Of a DNA stretch of 64,000 nt, positions 8,901 through 16,937 are shown piece by piece (the stretch's first letter is position 1; the number at the start of each line of letters is the position of its first letter). The notes below the pieces were generated by a model. The model was not told the DNA's origin. It saw only the letters and a program-made list of their open reading frames with translations, and made no database searches. This DNA is from Bacteroidaceae bacterium (GTDB taxonomy: Bacteria; Bacteroidota; Bacteroidia; Bacteroidales; Bacteroidaceae). The stretch lies in NCBI GenBank assembly GCA_017458585.1, contig JAFTAJ010000043.1, forward strand, positions 1 through 64,000. The letters are read 5' to 3'. Both the position numbers and the translations under genes were made by a program.

Positions 8901-10529
8901 CTCGTTGACAAGACGCGCGGCAACGCCGACAAGTGGTTCTGGACACTCGACAACGGCAAGCGCATACTAGCTGTCAACGGACAGAACTCATCCTACGCAC
9001 CCAAGTATCCTGGCGTTTACGACGTGTCGCTTACCGCCACCAATGAGGTCGGCGGCAGATCCGTCACACAGAAGCGCCGCCTCTATGTCAGCAATGCCGA
9101 TCCCAAGAATGCACTCAGCTTTGCAGGCGACCAGGCCGTCAGCTTCATCTGTCCGCTGGAGGGCAACTGCAAGACTTGGAGCATCGACTGGTGGATGAAC
9201 CCGCAGCAGTACACCGGTGCAGGCGGCTTCGCCACAGCCAACGACTTCCTCCACATGGGCGGCGATGCCAGCGGAGCATACAAGATGACCATCAACAACT
9301 CCAGCATCATGTCCACCAGCGATTACATCATTCTCAACGAGTGGCACCACTACGCCATCACCTATAGCCTCGGTAATATACGTTTCTATCGCGACGGCGA
9401 GCTCATATCTTCGCCCGAGAACAAGCTCACCTACACCACAGCTAACTGGAACGGCATCATGACCATCAGCGATCCCAAGAATCCCTACAAGGGACTCATA
9501 GACGAGCTTCGCATATGGAACAAAGCAGTCACCGCCACCTCCATCAAGGGATACGCCAACGCGCCTATCAACAATCCCGGCACCACCAGCGGACTCGTGC
9601 TCTACTATAACTTCAACGAAGGGCAAGGCAACGTCACCGACCACAGCGCCTCCAACCATATCGGCATACGCACAGGTTTCGGCCCCGATGGTGACGCATG
9701 GCCCCTTGCCACAGGTGTGTTCACCCTCGACCTCGCAGCCGTCAACTACGAGTCTAAGGACGTTACCGGCACATATCTCAAAAACTACGAGCACCCGTTC
9801 ATCTATGATGCCAACACGCAGGTCAACAACTACACCTCCAACCGCTTCTACGCCCTAAAGCAAGGCACCACCGACTCGCCCTGGCATCTCAGCGGACAGA
9901 CCACCGAAGGCAGCGTCGTTACCGGAGTACACGTTGACAAGAGCTACAACTACGACTTCAGTATGTCAACCACCTACTTTGGCTTTGCCAACCAGCTCAG
10001 CAACCACCGCGCATGGCAGACCGTCACCCTGCCCGCAGGCAAATACCGCTTCTTCGCCACGCGCGGCAGTGGCAATGCACTCAAGACCATCTATATGGTA
10101 GCGTCCATCGGCACTGAACTCAACGACAACAGTTCGCTCAGCAATGCCCTCGCCTACGGCAATGTGGTTGATAACGAATACATCGAGTTCGTCATCGCTG
10201 AAGAAACAGAAGTCAGTCTCGGCATGCTCTACAACCTTGAGAACTACGACCGCTACAATATCTCACGCTTCTCCCTCACCCGTCAGGAGCTCGACGTGGC
10301 AGAGGCCGACGGTGAGACCAGCGTCTATGACGCCATCCGCAACGGCAATGCCAACGAAGTAACTCCGCGCGACGGCGGCGTCACCATTGCCTCCGAGGCC
10401 AAGCAGACCTTCCGCATCTATGACCTCAACGGCCGATGCGTATTCAACGAGCAAGTCCAGGGTGTCCACTACATCCCCATGCCCGCCGGCGTATATGTAG
10501 CCAACGGCAAGAAGATAGTAGTGAAATAA
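5937..10529 (+). CDS. Secreted papain-like (C1-type) cysteine protease with LamG and PKD domains and sorting tail
   Basis: A 1530-residue protein starting at ATG 5937, which opens the signal peptide MKTLKTFALAALGILLL; an in-frame TTG 27 nt upstream lies within the -7 promoter box. The N-terminal ~350 residues carry a papain-family layout: oxyanion Gln83 and nucleophile Cys88 in 'NQSGGSCGSA', His261 in 'DHGLTICGYDD', and Asn297 in 'CNSWGAGW'. Then come a fibronectin-like segment (~460-590), a LamG/concanavalin-like domain (~620-790), three PKD-like domains (~810-1060), a second LamG domain (~1070-1240) and a C-terminal sorting-type tail ('FRIYDLNGRCVF...MPAGVYVANGKKIVVK'). It is probably exported, possibly by the type IX system, to cut proteins near bound glycans. 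The substrate is unknown. A strong terminator follows. Confidence 0.88.
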   Translation: MKTLKTFALAALGILLLAGPIQTVTAQDVDRSKYPDWRPFDPALQRQMPQRATKGKARSGSATQRPDHLNNALSMFYPPVFNQSGGSCGSAQAIGYIFTHDMNNMRNLDASYEENQYPSHFTWLFTNVDVPKFDMGVANGIPNVVNYGGRTHSNNFGYQVPENYYFGWMQGYDKWFNAMHNRMTGFFYGPRFADDWYGAREQVKQWLWNHWGEEGYIEGGCVGIGVASGGTWQNIPSTAINDELGVTGKKYVWRWGKTYDHGLTICGYDDRIEFDLDGNGVIGEEAKDEKGAWIICNSWGAGWCNQGFIYCPYAHSYAMINESGNHTLPWATELYGYRHNYRPLRTIKILMDYDHRWELSLIGGMAQDTSRTTPERTTGFVHFTQSTKFDDNGASPECPMLGRWTDGYHYEPMEFGYDLTDLGESFDKSKPIKYFLTIRTKTGGIGKGHFYKASILNYEYDKNNPVEIPFDIKTFEVNGGDKEITISVTVPGEALNPPLNAALNGNTLTWSTPEATTLPRNKYYIYKGGVLADSVGTSRNTYTVSDPSATYSVAAVYKYNNMQLVSEPSNNASAPVIIDNTDNKVLTLTQQGLLIPNVFTKKIYQATFEFMLNTSKLSAQNNKMGSVDGDFFINATASGQISAGWSTKSGNDYATTSAGQIKNGKWTHVAVIVDCGTITIYTDGMRRKTVTSTSYSGVPAMGDFYVGLADGLMNGTIDELRIWKTARSLTEMFSGKDVAIANPAAMNDLLIYLPMDTFEEGGLTKVREYASGLHAIFVDDAPTASYEVSTDNTILQGGKTTITPNIIASQDSAYAGTPVQYTAVAPLSCTAWQWSAPDAETTSFTTQAPYIIYNKEGDHTISLTLTNADGTTTLLEKAIYVRPAAKPVADFEIAEDTKDAGELFSFINRSTGANATYKWALRGAETEIVQSTNATAVYDAPGTYTVILSATNASGTSTKSKRITVKAAAPTPDFSVNPSSILLGETTYLVDKTRGNADKWFWTLDNGKRILAVNGQNSSYAPKYPGVYDVSLTATNEVGGRSVTQKRRLYVSNADPKNALSFAGDQAVSFICPLEGNCKTWSIDWWMNPQQYTGAGGFATANDFLHMGGDASGAYKMTINNSSIMSTSDYIILNEWHHYAITYSLGNIRFYRDGELISSPENKLTYTTANWNGIMTISDPKNPYKGLIDELRIWNKAVTATSIKGYANAPINNPGTTSGLVLYYNFNEGQGNVTDHSASNHIGIRTGFGPDGDAWPLATGVFTLDLAAVNYESKDVTGTYLKNYEHPFIYDANTQVNNYTSNRFYALKQGTTDSPWHLSGQTTEGSVVTGVHVDKSYNYDFSMSTTYFGFANQLSNHRAWQTVTLPAGKYRFFATRGSGNALKTIYMVASIGTELNDNSSLSNALAYGNVVDNEYIEFVIAEETEVSLGMLYNLENYDRYNISRFSLTRQELDVAEADGETSVYDAIRNGNANEVTPRDGGVTIASEAKQTFRIYDLNGRCVFNEQVQGVHYIPMPAGVYVANGKKIVVK

Positions 10530-10568
10530 CGAGATAGTAGTAAAATAACGACACCTTGATTATAATCC

Positions 10569-10604
10569 AAATCAGGGAAACCCCGCGAGGAGTTTCCCTG
10601 ATTT
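10569..10604 (+). terminator. Rho-independent-type terminator of protease gene
   Basis: A 13-bp perfect stem (AAATCAGGGAAAC / GTTTCCCTGATTT) with a 10-nt loop, followed by CTTTATT, lies 39 nt past the protease stop codon. Confidence 0.85.
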
Positions 10605-10673
10605 CTTTATTGCAAAGACCGTTCTCCCAAAATTTTAATCCGAGCTCGCGAAACTTAAGTGTGAGATAAAAAT

Positions 10674-10737
10674 TCTATTCCGCGCGGAACGCGATTCTAT
10701 TCCGCGCGGAATGCAATTGCGTTCCGCGCGGAATAGA
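10674..10737. repeat. Phased palindrome array, TTCCGCGCGGAA x3 every 22 bp
   Basis: Three perfect copies of the 12-bp palindrome TTCCGCGCGGAA start at 10678, 10700 and 10722, exactly 22 bp apart. The first and third extend into a 19-bp perfect inverted repeat (10674-10692 against 10719-10737) with the middle copy between its arms. The array sits between two convergent genes and their terminators, in a 312-bp gap that holds no gene. Confidence 0.9.
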
Positions 10738-10777
10738 AAAATGAGCTCGCACATAACTGTTCTGAGCACGTAGAAAA

Positions 10778-10810
10778 ATCTCGCGAAATCCATCTAAGAT
10801 TTCGCGAGAT
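10778..10810 (-). terminator. Terminator of ADP-ribosylglycohydrolase gene
   Basis: A 13-bp perfect stem (ATCTCGCGAAATC / GATTTCGCGAGAT) with a 7-nt loop lies 31 nt past the minus-strand stop. The minus strand continues into TTTTTCTA, a fair U-run. Confidence 0.75.
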
Positions 10811-10841
10811 GTGAACTAATAATTCTCTGCTGACTGAAAAA

Positions 10842-13800
10842 CTATTTCTTCTTGAGCTTTTTCCCCTTCGAAATGATTATGGCCGTATCGGCCGTAGCCT
10901 TGCGGCCCTGGAGATCGTATATTTTATTATCTTTTCTCTGTCCTCTATTCTCTATCTTCTGTACGGCTGTCTCGCTCTCTATCTCGAAGGAGCCAGTAGC
11001 AAAGGGAGAGCCTTGGAAGGCTGTACTGACTGCCTGCACGGCGTAGGTATAGTTGCCCTTGGGGAGAGTGAGGCTGACGGACTTAGCCTCGTAGGCATTG
11101 CCAGCGGTGAGAGCCTTGCGGCGACCAGTGGTGTAGTTGACCATATTGGTACCTGCCACGATGGTGCCTGCCTCATTGAAGATGGCATACTCGTAGGTCT
11201 CGTTGCCCTTAGCAGTAGCAGCGGGCTCCCACGCGAGGGTGACCACGGCCTCATTCACCTCAGCAGGCTTGAGGGTGGGAGCTTCGGGAGCATAAACCTT
11301 CTTTGAAGGATTGACCGTGAGCGACATTATGTTGCCTGTACCGTAGGTGAGACCCTCAATATCCACGGCCAGATCGTTATAGCCATTGCGGATATAGTCG
11401 ATGGTGCCGTTATTGTCCACATCTGTAAGTATGACGCTATTGTTGTTGGAGCCAATAGTGAGAATGGGCTCAGCCCATCCTGTGCCATCCTCGAAGTTGA
11501 TGCGTATCTTGGTGGCGCGCGAGTCGAGATTGGCTCCGCTCTCCAGTTCTGTGTCAGAACGACCCGTCTCGATGATATCGGCGAAGCCATCGCCGTTCCA
11601 GTCAACCAACGCACTGCTACGCCAGCCCATGCATATATCATTGTTCTGCCAGGGCAGAGTGGAGAGCAACTTGTATTCTAATGTCGAGTGACCATCAACA
11701 TCCAGCAAATTGGGAACATATAGGCGGTTAAGCCATCCGTCTGTCGTGCCGTAGTCGCCAGAGAGATAGAGGTCGGGCAAGCCATTGTTATCAATATCGG
11801 CAATATCGAAGGATGGACGCTCACGATAGAGCGGCAACTCCACTGGCGCCAAGAACTGGCCTGGGTTAGAGGCATCGTTGATAAAGGCATAAGACTTGCC
11901 GCTCATCATACAACCAATCAGCAAGAAATCAGTATATCCGTCGCTATTGAGATCGTAGGCCTTGGCGTAGCCCATACACGTAGTCTTGTTCTTACTTTTT
12001 ACGCGTATATTATATGTGTCGTCATACGACTGCTTGCGAAAGGCATAGTTTCCGTCGCTGTCAGTGCCCATGCCATAAAGTATCAATCCATAGCCTATGC
12101 GGTCAGAGATAATCACTATGTCTGACATCCCATCATTATTAAAGTCTGCCATGTCGGCAGACTTCACTCGTTTCCAGTCGAACGTCGTGTCACGCGTGAC
12201 CCCGTCGGTCTGATAGACGACCATTGGAACGAGAGAAAAATGGCCGGTTCCATCGCCAAGAAACAGTCCCTCGTCACCGCGGTCGTCACCACCATAGCTG
12301 GTGGGATCAGAGTCAAAGGCCAACAAGTCAACATTGCCGTCGTAATTGAAATCGACGGGCACTAAGTTAGCGTAGTTGTTAATCTTGCTGAGTGCTCCCA
12401 CGTCACCTAAATCCGTATAGCCCGTGCCGCTGTCCACGCTGCCGGTACCCTTGAGGACATGTCCCTTGATGGTAGCACCTGTGACAAAGAGGTCTAGAAT
12501 GCCATCATTGTCAAAATCGGCAGCCACGCCGCCACCGTTGCCATCACCCATATTGTCGAAGATGATGGGCTGCAGGGTCTGCAACTTGTCGGCAGAAGGT
12601 GAGGTATAGTAGAATATACGATTGGCATTGATATTGGCATCGCTACGGGGGTTGAGTAGCTTGAACGTTACGGTGTGGGGGCCCTCCTCAAGATCATATT
12701 TCCAATAGAGAGCATCGGTACGGCGACGATAGTCAGAGTTGAATACCATCACCTGGTCAACAACGCCATCAACGGTCACCTCCATCTGTGCCTCATAGTT
12801 GCTGTCGCCACAGGAGAAACCGCCATGCACCACGATGCCCTTGCCCGTGAACTTAAAGGTGTTCTGAGCAGCGCGGTCGGTGCCGAGCCACTCTATCTTT
12901 GAGGCAAGCTCGTGGGGATTCATGTCGGGGAACGACTGTTCCAGTTTCACCTTAGCAGGCTCCTGCACCAAGATAGCAATTGTACTATCGGTCTCGGCTC
13001 CGCCATTGCTGAGAGCCTCTTGGATAGCAAGATTGGTCACCACTTCATAAGTGCGGCTCAATGAAAGGTTGACATAGGGGAAAGTTCTTTCCTCTACCTC
13101 GCGCAGGTTTGGCATCCACTGCTCCGGAATGTTGCTATATCCTATCATTGTGGCGAGCACACCGGCAGCGGTGGAGGGATTGCAGTCGGAGTCCTGGCCA
13201 CAGCGGGTGGAGATATCCATTGTCTTGCCGAAGTCTTCCTCGCCGTAGAGCAGACCCATTACCACGTAAGCGCTATTCATGGTAGCGTCGATGTTTCCAG
13301 CCGCGAGAATCAGCTCGGGGCAGCCCACGTCCTTGCTGTATTTGTCGTTGTAGAGCTGCCAGCACTTCTTCCAGTCGTCGGGATACTGTTCATGCCAAGC
13401 AATGACATCGCTGATGCACTTATAGAACTTGCTCTCTGGAGGAATTACCTTGAGGGCATTGGTAACTACATCTTTTATATTATCATAGACAAAGGCCTGT
13501 GTGTACATAGCGCCCACAAAGACACCACCATACCAGCCATCGCCGTAGTTGAGCATGTGGCCAATCTTATCGCAAATACTAGAACAGGTGTTAATCATCG
13601 CAGGACACATCAGTCCTGCAAAGTCAGCCTCAATCTGGAAGTCGATACAGTCGGCATGCGGATTATTCTTCCAATGGCCGGACGCGGGAGGCATAATACC
13701 ACGACGTATATTGTAGCGGGCCATCTGATTGGCGTGCCACAAAGGGTAGTTGGCGTATGCAAAACCATTGGCGAAAGATGTAACGGGAGCATCCAGTCCT

Positions 13801-14117
13801 TCGCGCTCAAACACCTCTACGAAGGTGAGATCCATATATATATCGTCGTAGAGCGAGGCCACGTTGTCGAAGAAATACTTGAGGTGACCGTCAGGATACT
13901 CTATCACACGACTGTCGGGAATCATCACTCCGCGATACTGAAACTCGGTAGGACCGCCATAAGCACAACCGATGGTCTGGCCTGCCCAGCCGCCAGCTAT
14001 CTTGTCCTTCAACTCCGACTTCTTAAGGATAATCGTCTTAGCTATTCCGCCATTGGCGCAAATACTCACTGCGGCAAAGAGAGCCGCTACAATCATTGGT
14101 TTGCAAATGTTTTTCAT
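10842..14117 (-). CDS. Secreted ADP-ribosylglycohydrolase-family protein with FG-GAP propeller, Fn3 and C-terminal tail
   Basis: A 1091-residue protein with a signal peptide (1-26). Residues ~35-350 match the ADP-ribosylglycohydrolase fold: 'KIAGGWAGQTIGCAYGG', the metal-binding 'DDIYMDLTFVEVFE', and 'GQDSDCNPSTAAGVLATMIG' near residue 310. About seven FG-GAP/VCBS repeats follow (cores DFDNDGILDLF, DFNYDGNVDLL, DFNNDGMSDIV, DLNSDGYTDFL, DIDNNGLPDLY, DWNGDGFADII, DVDNNGTIDYI), enough for a seven-bladed calcium-binding propeller, then an Fn3-like domain and the tail 'NKIYDLQGRKA'. Family members remove ADP-ribose or cleave related glycosidic bonds. An exported member more likely acts on a glycan, but that is inference. 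It is divergent from a LacI-type regulator, its probable controller. The linker before the tail is encoded by a heptamer array (10932-10959). Confidence 0.85.
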   Translation of the reverse strand: MKNICKPMIVAALFAAVSICANGGIAKTIILKKSELKDKIAGGWAGQTIGCAYGGPTEFQYRGVMIPDSRVIEYPDGHLKYFFDNVASLYDDIYMDLTFVEVFEREGLDAPVTSFANGFAYANYPLWHANQMARYNIRRGIMPPASGHWKNNPHADCIDFQIEADFAGLMCPAMINTCSSICDKIGHMLNYGDGWYGGVFVGAMYTQAFVYDNIKDVVTNALKVIPPESKFYKCISDVIAWHEQYPDDWKKCWQLYNDKYSKDVGCPELILAAGNIDATMNSAYVVMGLLYGEEDFGKTMDISTRCGQDSDCNPSTAAGVLATMIGYSNIPEQWMPNLREVEERTFPYVNLSLSRTYEVVTNLAIQEALSNGGAETDSTIAILVQEPAKVKLEQSFPDMNPHELASKIEWLGTDRAAQNTFKFTGKGIVVHGGFSCGDSNYEAQMEVTVDGVVDQVMVFNSDYRRRTDALYWKYDLEEGPHTVTFKLLNPRSDANINANRIFYYTSPSADKLQTLQPIIFDNMGDGNGGGVAADFDNDGILDLFVTGATIKGHVLKGTGSVDSGTGYTDLGDVGALSKINNYANLVPVDFNYDGNVDLLAFDSDPTSYGGDDRGDEGLFLGDGTGHFSLVPMVVYQTDGVTRDTTFDWKRVKSADMADFNNDGMSDIVIISDRIGYGLILYGMGTDSDGNYAFRKQSYDDTYNIRVKSKNKTTCMGYAKAYDLNSDGYTDFLLIGCMMSGKSYAFINDASNPGQFLAPVELPLYRERPSFDIADIDNNGLPDLYLSGDYGTTDGWLNRLYVPNLLDVDGHSTLEYKLLSTLPWQNNDICMGWRSSALVDWNGDGFADIIETGRSDTELESGANLDSRATKIRINFEDGTGWAEPILTIGSNNNSVILTDVDNNGTIDYIRNGYNDLAVDIEGLTYGTGNIMSLTVNPSKKVYAPEAPTLKPAEVNEAVVTLAWEPAATAKGNETYEYAIFNEAGTIVAGTNMVNYTTGRRKALTAGNAYEAKSVSLTLPKGNYTYAVQAVSTAFQGSPFATGSFEIESETAVQKIENRGQRKDNKIYDLQGRKATADTAIIISKGKKLKKK
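10932..10959. repeat. Heptamer array (TATTCTC family) inside the ADP-ribosylglycohydrolase gene
   Basis: Four consecutive 7-mers on the plus strand: TTTTCTC, TGTCCTC, TATTCTC, TATCTTC. They encode the charged linker 'KIENRGQRKDNK' just before the C-terminal tail. The same 7-mers recur at 22391-22425. Confidence 0.6.
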
Positions 14118-14165
14118 ATTCTAATAATTCTATTGTTCTTGTTATGTTTTTCGTCTGTCTGAGGG

Positions 14166-14173
14166 CAAAATTA
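14166..14173 (-). promoter_or_regulatory. -7 element of ADP-ribosylglycohydrolase gene
   Basis: The minus strand reads TAATTTTG, a full match to TAnnTTTG, 49 nt upstream of the ATG. It faces the LacI-type gene's promoter 66 bp away; no clear operator palindrome is visible between them. Confidence 0.6.
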
Positions 14174-14238
14174 TTCCAATTTCGGCAATAATAAGTACAA
14201 ACACGGCAGAAAAAGCCCCCTGTTAAAGAAAAATGTAT

Positions 14239-14246
14239 TAATTTTG
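14239..14246 (+). promoter_or_regulatory. -7 element of LacI-family regulator gene
   Basis: TAATTTTG matches the Bacteroidetes -7 box, 30 nt upstream of the ATG at 14277. The alternative TTG start at 14244 overlaps the element and is rejected. Confidence 0.65.
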
Positions 14247-14276
14247 GCACAACATCAACTATCACCATACAGACTT

Positions 14277-15290
14277 ATGAAAAAGCCAACACTGACTGAT
14301 CTTTCGTTGCAGACCGGCCTATCAAAGACAACCATTTCGCGAGTACTGAACGGCAAAAGCAGGGAGTTTCGCATCAACCGTCAGACTCAAGATAAGGTTA
14401 TCCATGCCGCTCAGGAACTCAACTACAAGCCCACACTTATTGCGCAACTTCTGCACAAAAAGCCGATGCGCACAATAGGCATCGTATTGCCAAGCCTCAG
14501 CAATCCGTTCTTCGCAAGTCTGGCCAGCGCTATCAGTGTGGAGGCCAAAAAGCACGACTTGTTTGTAATGCTCTTCGACACACAGGAAGACCCCGCCCAG
14601 GAAGAGAGCGCCCTGCGCAAGATGCAGGAATACCATATCGACGGTATCGTGGTGGCGCCTTGCGGCAAGGACTCCAGGATGCTAGAGAAGGTGAGTCGCA
14701 GCATACCGCTGGTGCAGGTTGACCGCTACTTTGAGGCTGCCGACCTCTCCTACGTGTCAACCAATAATTTCCGCGGAGCGTATGATGCCATGCATCTGTT
14801 GCTGAAATCCGGCCACCGCGACATTGTCTGCATACAAGGCCCCACGTTCTCCGTCACCAACAGGGAGCGCATTCGCGGCTGCCGCAAAGCCATAGAGGAC
14901 TATGGCGAGCAGTGCTCGCTGCATGTGCTGGGCAACGATTTCTCCATACAGAACGGATATATTGAGGGACAATTCGCGCTGAACCAGAAGCAGCGGCCCA
15001 CCGCCATCTTCACGATGAGCAATACCATAATGCTCGGCACAATGCGCGCCATCAAGGAGCACCACCTCAACATTCCCGATGACATATCGCTCGTATCGTT
15101 TGATGACAATCTCTATATCGACTATCTCAACCCACCCATCACGCGAGTGGCACAGCCCGTGAGCAGCATGGGCATAGCAGCCATCAAACTGCTTGTGAAT
15201 ACAATCATACAAAACGGAGAACTACACTCTAACATGCTACTGACTCCTACCCTCGTCAATCGCAACTCTGTCGCCATTGTGGGGAAGTAA
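14277..15290 (+). CDS. LacI-family transcriptional regulator
   Basis: A 337-residue cytoplasmic repressor or activator. Residues 4-25 (LTDLSLQTGLSKTTISRVLNG) form the LacI helix-turn-helix and hinge-helix region. From ~60 ('MRTIGIVLPSLSNPFFASLASAI') it has the periplasmic-binding-protein-like sugar-sensing domain, ending with 'ISLVSFDDNLYIDYLNPPITRVAQP', typical of the family. It starts at ATG 14277 rather than the upstream TTG inside the promoter. It is divergent from the secreted ADP-ribosylglycohydrolase gene, so that gene is its likely target; the effector is probably a sugar or sugar derivative (inference). The length is normal. Confidence 0.93.
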   Translation: MKKPTLTDLSLQTGLSKTTISRVLNGKSREFRINRQTQDKVIHAAQELNYKPTLIAQLLHKKPMRTIGIVLPSLSNPFFASLASAISVEAKKHDLFVMLFDTQEDPAQEESALRKMQEYHIDGIVVAPCGKDSRMLEKVSRSIPLVQVDRYFEAADLSYVSTNNFRGAYDAMHLLLKSGHRDIVCIQGPTFSVTNRERIRGCRKAIEDYGEQCSLHVLGNDFSIQNGYIEGQFALNQKQRPTAIFTMSNTIMLGTMRAIKEHHLNIPDDISLVSFDDNLYIDYLNPPITRVAQPVSSMGIAAIKLLVNTIIQNGELHSNMLLTPTLVNRNSVAIVGK

Positions 15291-15343
15291 TATGGATTCT
15301 GCGAAAAGTAATGCTGACTAATATCTTTCGCCTTGGTTATATT

Positions 15344-15372
15344 TTGCGTCTCGTTAGAAAACACTATATTTG
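15344..15372 (+). promoter_or_regulatory. Promoter of triplicated-module gene
   Basis: TTG at 15344-15346, 18 nt, then TATATTTG at 15365-15372. This is close to the Bacteroidetes TTG-N19-TAnnTTTG pattern and gives a leader of about 20 nt before ATG 15400. Confidence 0.7.
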
Positions 15373-15399
15373 CGTTCTAAACTCTTTCTTATCACTACT

Positions 15400-16854
15400 A
15401 TGATGAAAGTTTTACTCTCTATTGTTTTGTTTGTTCTTACAGGTACCGTTGGAGCACTCGGTCAATCTATAAAAACAACTATAGCCAAAGATTTCAACGT
15501 AAATCAAGGTTACTTTACGACAGCCTATTCGTTTAAGGCAGGCGATACAGTGGAAGTTTTCGGTTTCAAAAAGAAAGGCAAAGAATATCATGCGGCTTTG
15601 CAAAAGGACGACTACGTACTGAGACTCAAAATGGCCGACTATTTCTTCACTGCGGATATCAAGGAGATGAAAAAAATGCCTGACGCGCTAAGCCCGCAGG
15701 TTCAGGATGAAATAAAACGCAGACAAGCCAATATAATCATTGCCAAGAAGCAAGCAGTTAAGGAACGTGCATTGCAAGGAAAAGTTAAGAGAAAAATTTC
15801 TGGCAATTTATACTGCACCGAAGGAGCTACGAATCCTCCGGACAAGGGGGACTCCGTATATGTCTTGGGCTACAAGAAGGATGGCTCAATGCATTATTAC
15901 GCTTTATATAATATTAATAAGGTAGGGGTGTTCAAAACTTATGAAAAATCACCGTTTACATTGGATGTTATTACAGATTATATGCCCTCCACTGACGATG
16001 CAGATGTGAAGGCCGAGCTTTTGAGCCAGAAACAACAGGTAGATGAGCGTCGAGAGGCGCGACTTAAACAACGGCGCGAGGATGCCCTCAACGGATGCAT
16101 AGCAGCTGTAGTAGGTTCAATGGGATTTCCTGCAGGAACAGGCAACTTAGCACAGGCCATAGAAAGAGGAGAAGCCGTATCAATACTTGGTTACAAGGAG
16201 GAAGATGCGTCTCGTCTATATGCATTGTGTAATGAGAAACTCGTAGGAGTATACAAATGGAACTATTCACATATTAACCCATTTACGCAGGAGATAGACA
16301 TGGAAGGCATCCCCATGGTCGATGACCCTGCGGTTGTGGCAGAGATTGAAAGACGCGAAATTGAGACCGCGGCAAAGAAAGCGGTGCAGGATTCGTTGGA
16401 ACTGATAGAACTGAAGAAAAGCGCTCTTGAGATTATAGATACATACAAAAAAGCAGACCCCGCGATAATCACCGTGGAAAGATGGAATGCAAACTCCGCA
16501 GGCGGCATTACAGTTGATATAAGCGTGAGGAACACCTCAACACAGATAATCAAATACATCACCTTCAACGGCTACTTCACTAATCCCGTAGGCGACCGCT
16601 GCCACAATGAGATAGGCGGCGGCACAGTCTGGACGGGCAAAGGAGTTGGTCCTATCGGGCCGCGTCCCACATCGTTTGATGATTTTGCAGAGCGTATAGG
16701 AGACTGCAAAGCAAGTTATTCATTCGACGGTCTGGGCTTCTATTCACGCACTGCAGAATATTTCCACCTTTCTTCAGTCACCATTCAATACATGAGTGGC
16801 AAAACAGTCTCTCTTTCTGGTGACCGACTGAAAAAGCTTGTTATCTACAAGTAA
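15400..16854 (+). CDS. Secreted protein with a triplicated ~105-residue module, function unknown
   Basis: A 484-residue protein with signal peptide MMKVLLSIVLFVLTGTVGALGQ. I do not recognise a named family. Three copies of one module are visible, with cores at residues ~48 (GDTVEVFGFKKKGKEYHAAL), ~150 (GDSVYVLGYKKDGSMHYYAL) and ~257 (GEAVSILGYKEEDASRLYAL). Each is followed by a charged helical segment opening 'V..E(I/L)..R/Q' and ending in Lys/Arg/Glu-rich sequence, likely coiled coil. The last ~130 residues ('VDISVRNTSTQIIKYITFNGYF') look like a beta-sandwich of the kind in periplasmic or surface proteins. The start is ATG 15400 (or the adjacent ATG 15403), downstream of a good promoter. The gene stands alone, A+T-richer than the large exported proteins, and converges with the Xer gene. 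Confidence 0.75.
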   Translation: MMKVLLSIVLFVLTGTVGALGQSIKTTIAKDFNVNQGYFTTAYSFKAGDTVEVFGFKKKGKEYHAALQKDDYVLRLKMADYFFTADIKEMKKMPDALSPQVQDEIKRRQANIIIAKKQAVKERALQGKVKRKISGNLYCTEGATNPPDKGDSVYVLGYKKDGSMHYYALYNINKVGVFKTYEKSPFTLDVITDYMPSTDDADVKAELLSQKQQVDERREARLKQRREDALNGCIAAVVGSMGFPAGTGNLAQAIERGEAVSILGYKEEDASRLYALCNEKLVGVYKWNYSHINPFTQEIDMEGIPMVDDPAVVAEIERREIETAAKKAVQDSLELIELKKSALEIIDTYKKADPAIITVERWNANSAGGITVDISVRNTSTQIIKYITFNGYFTNPVGDRCHNEIGGGTVWTGKGVGPIGPRPTSFDDFAERIGDCKASYSFDGLGFYSRTAEYFHLSSVTIQYMSGKTVSLSGDRLKKLVIYK

Positions 16855-16904
16855 AAGAAGTACTCTCATATATTAACTACTTTCCATTAGGGCTTTTTAC
16901 TTAC

Positions 16905-16937
16905 AATAAAAACCGCGATGAATTCGCGGTTTTTATT
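16905..16937. terminator. Bidirectional terminator between convergent genes
   Basis: A 13-bp perfect stem (AATAAAAACCGCG / CGCGGTTTTTATT) with a 7-nt loop and A/T-runs on both sides. It overlaps the stop codon of the minus-strand Xer gene (16933-16935) and lies 50 nt after the plus-strand stop. Confidence 0.9.

Noticed and set aside
10674-10737. Possible CRISPR array
   Set aside because: The units are 12-bp palindromes with 10-bp, near-identical spacers and no cas genes; CRISPR repeats and spacers are longer and the spacers are unique.
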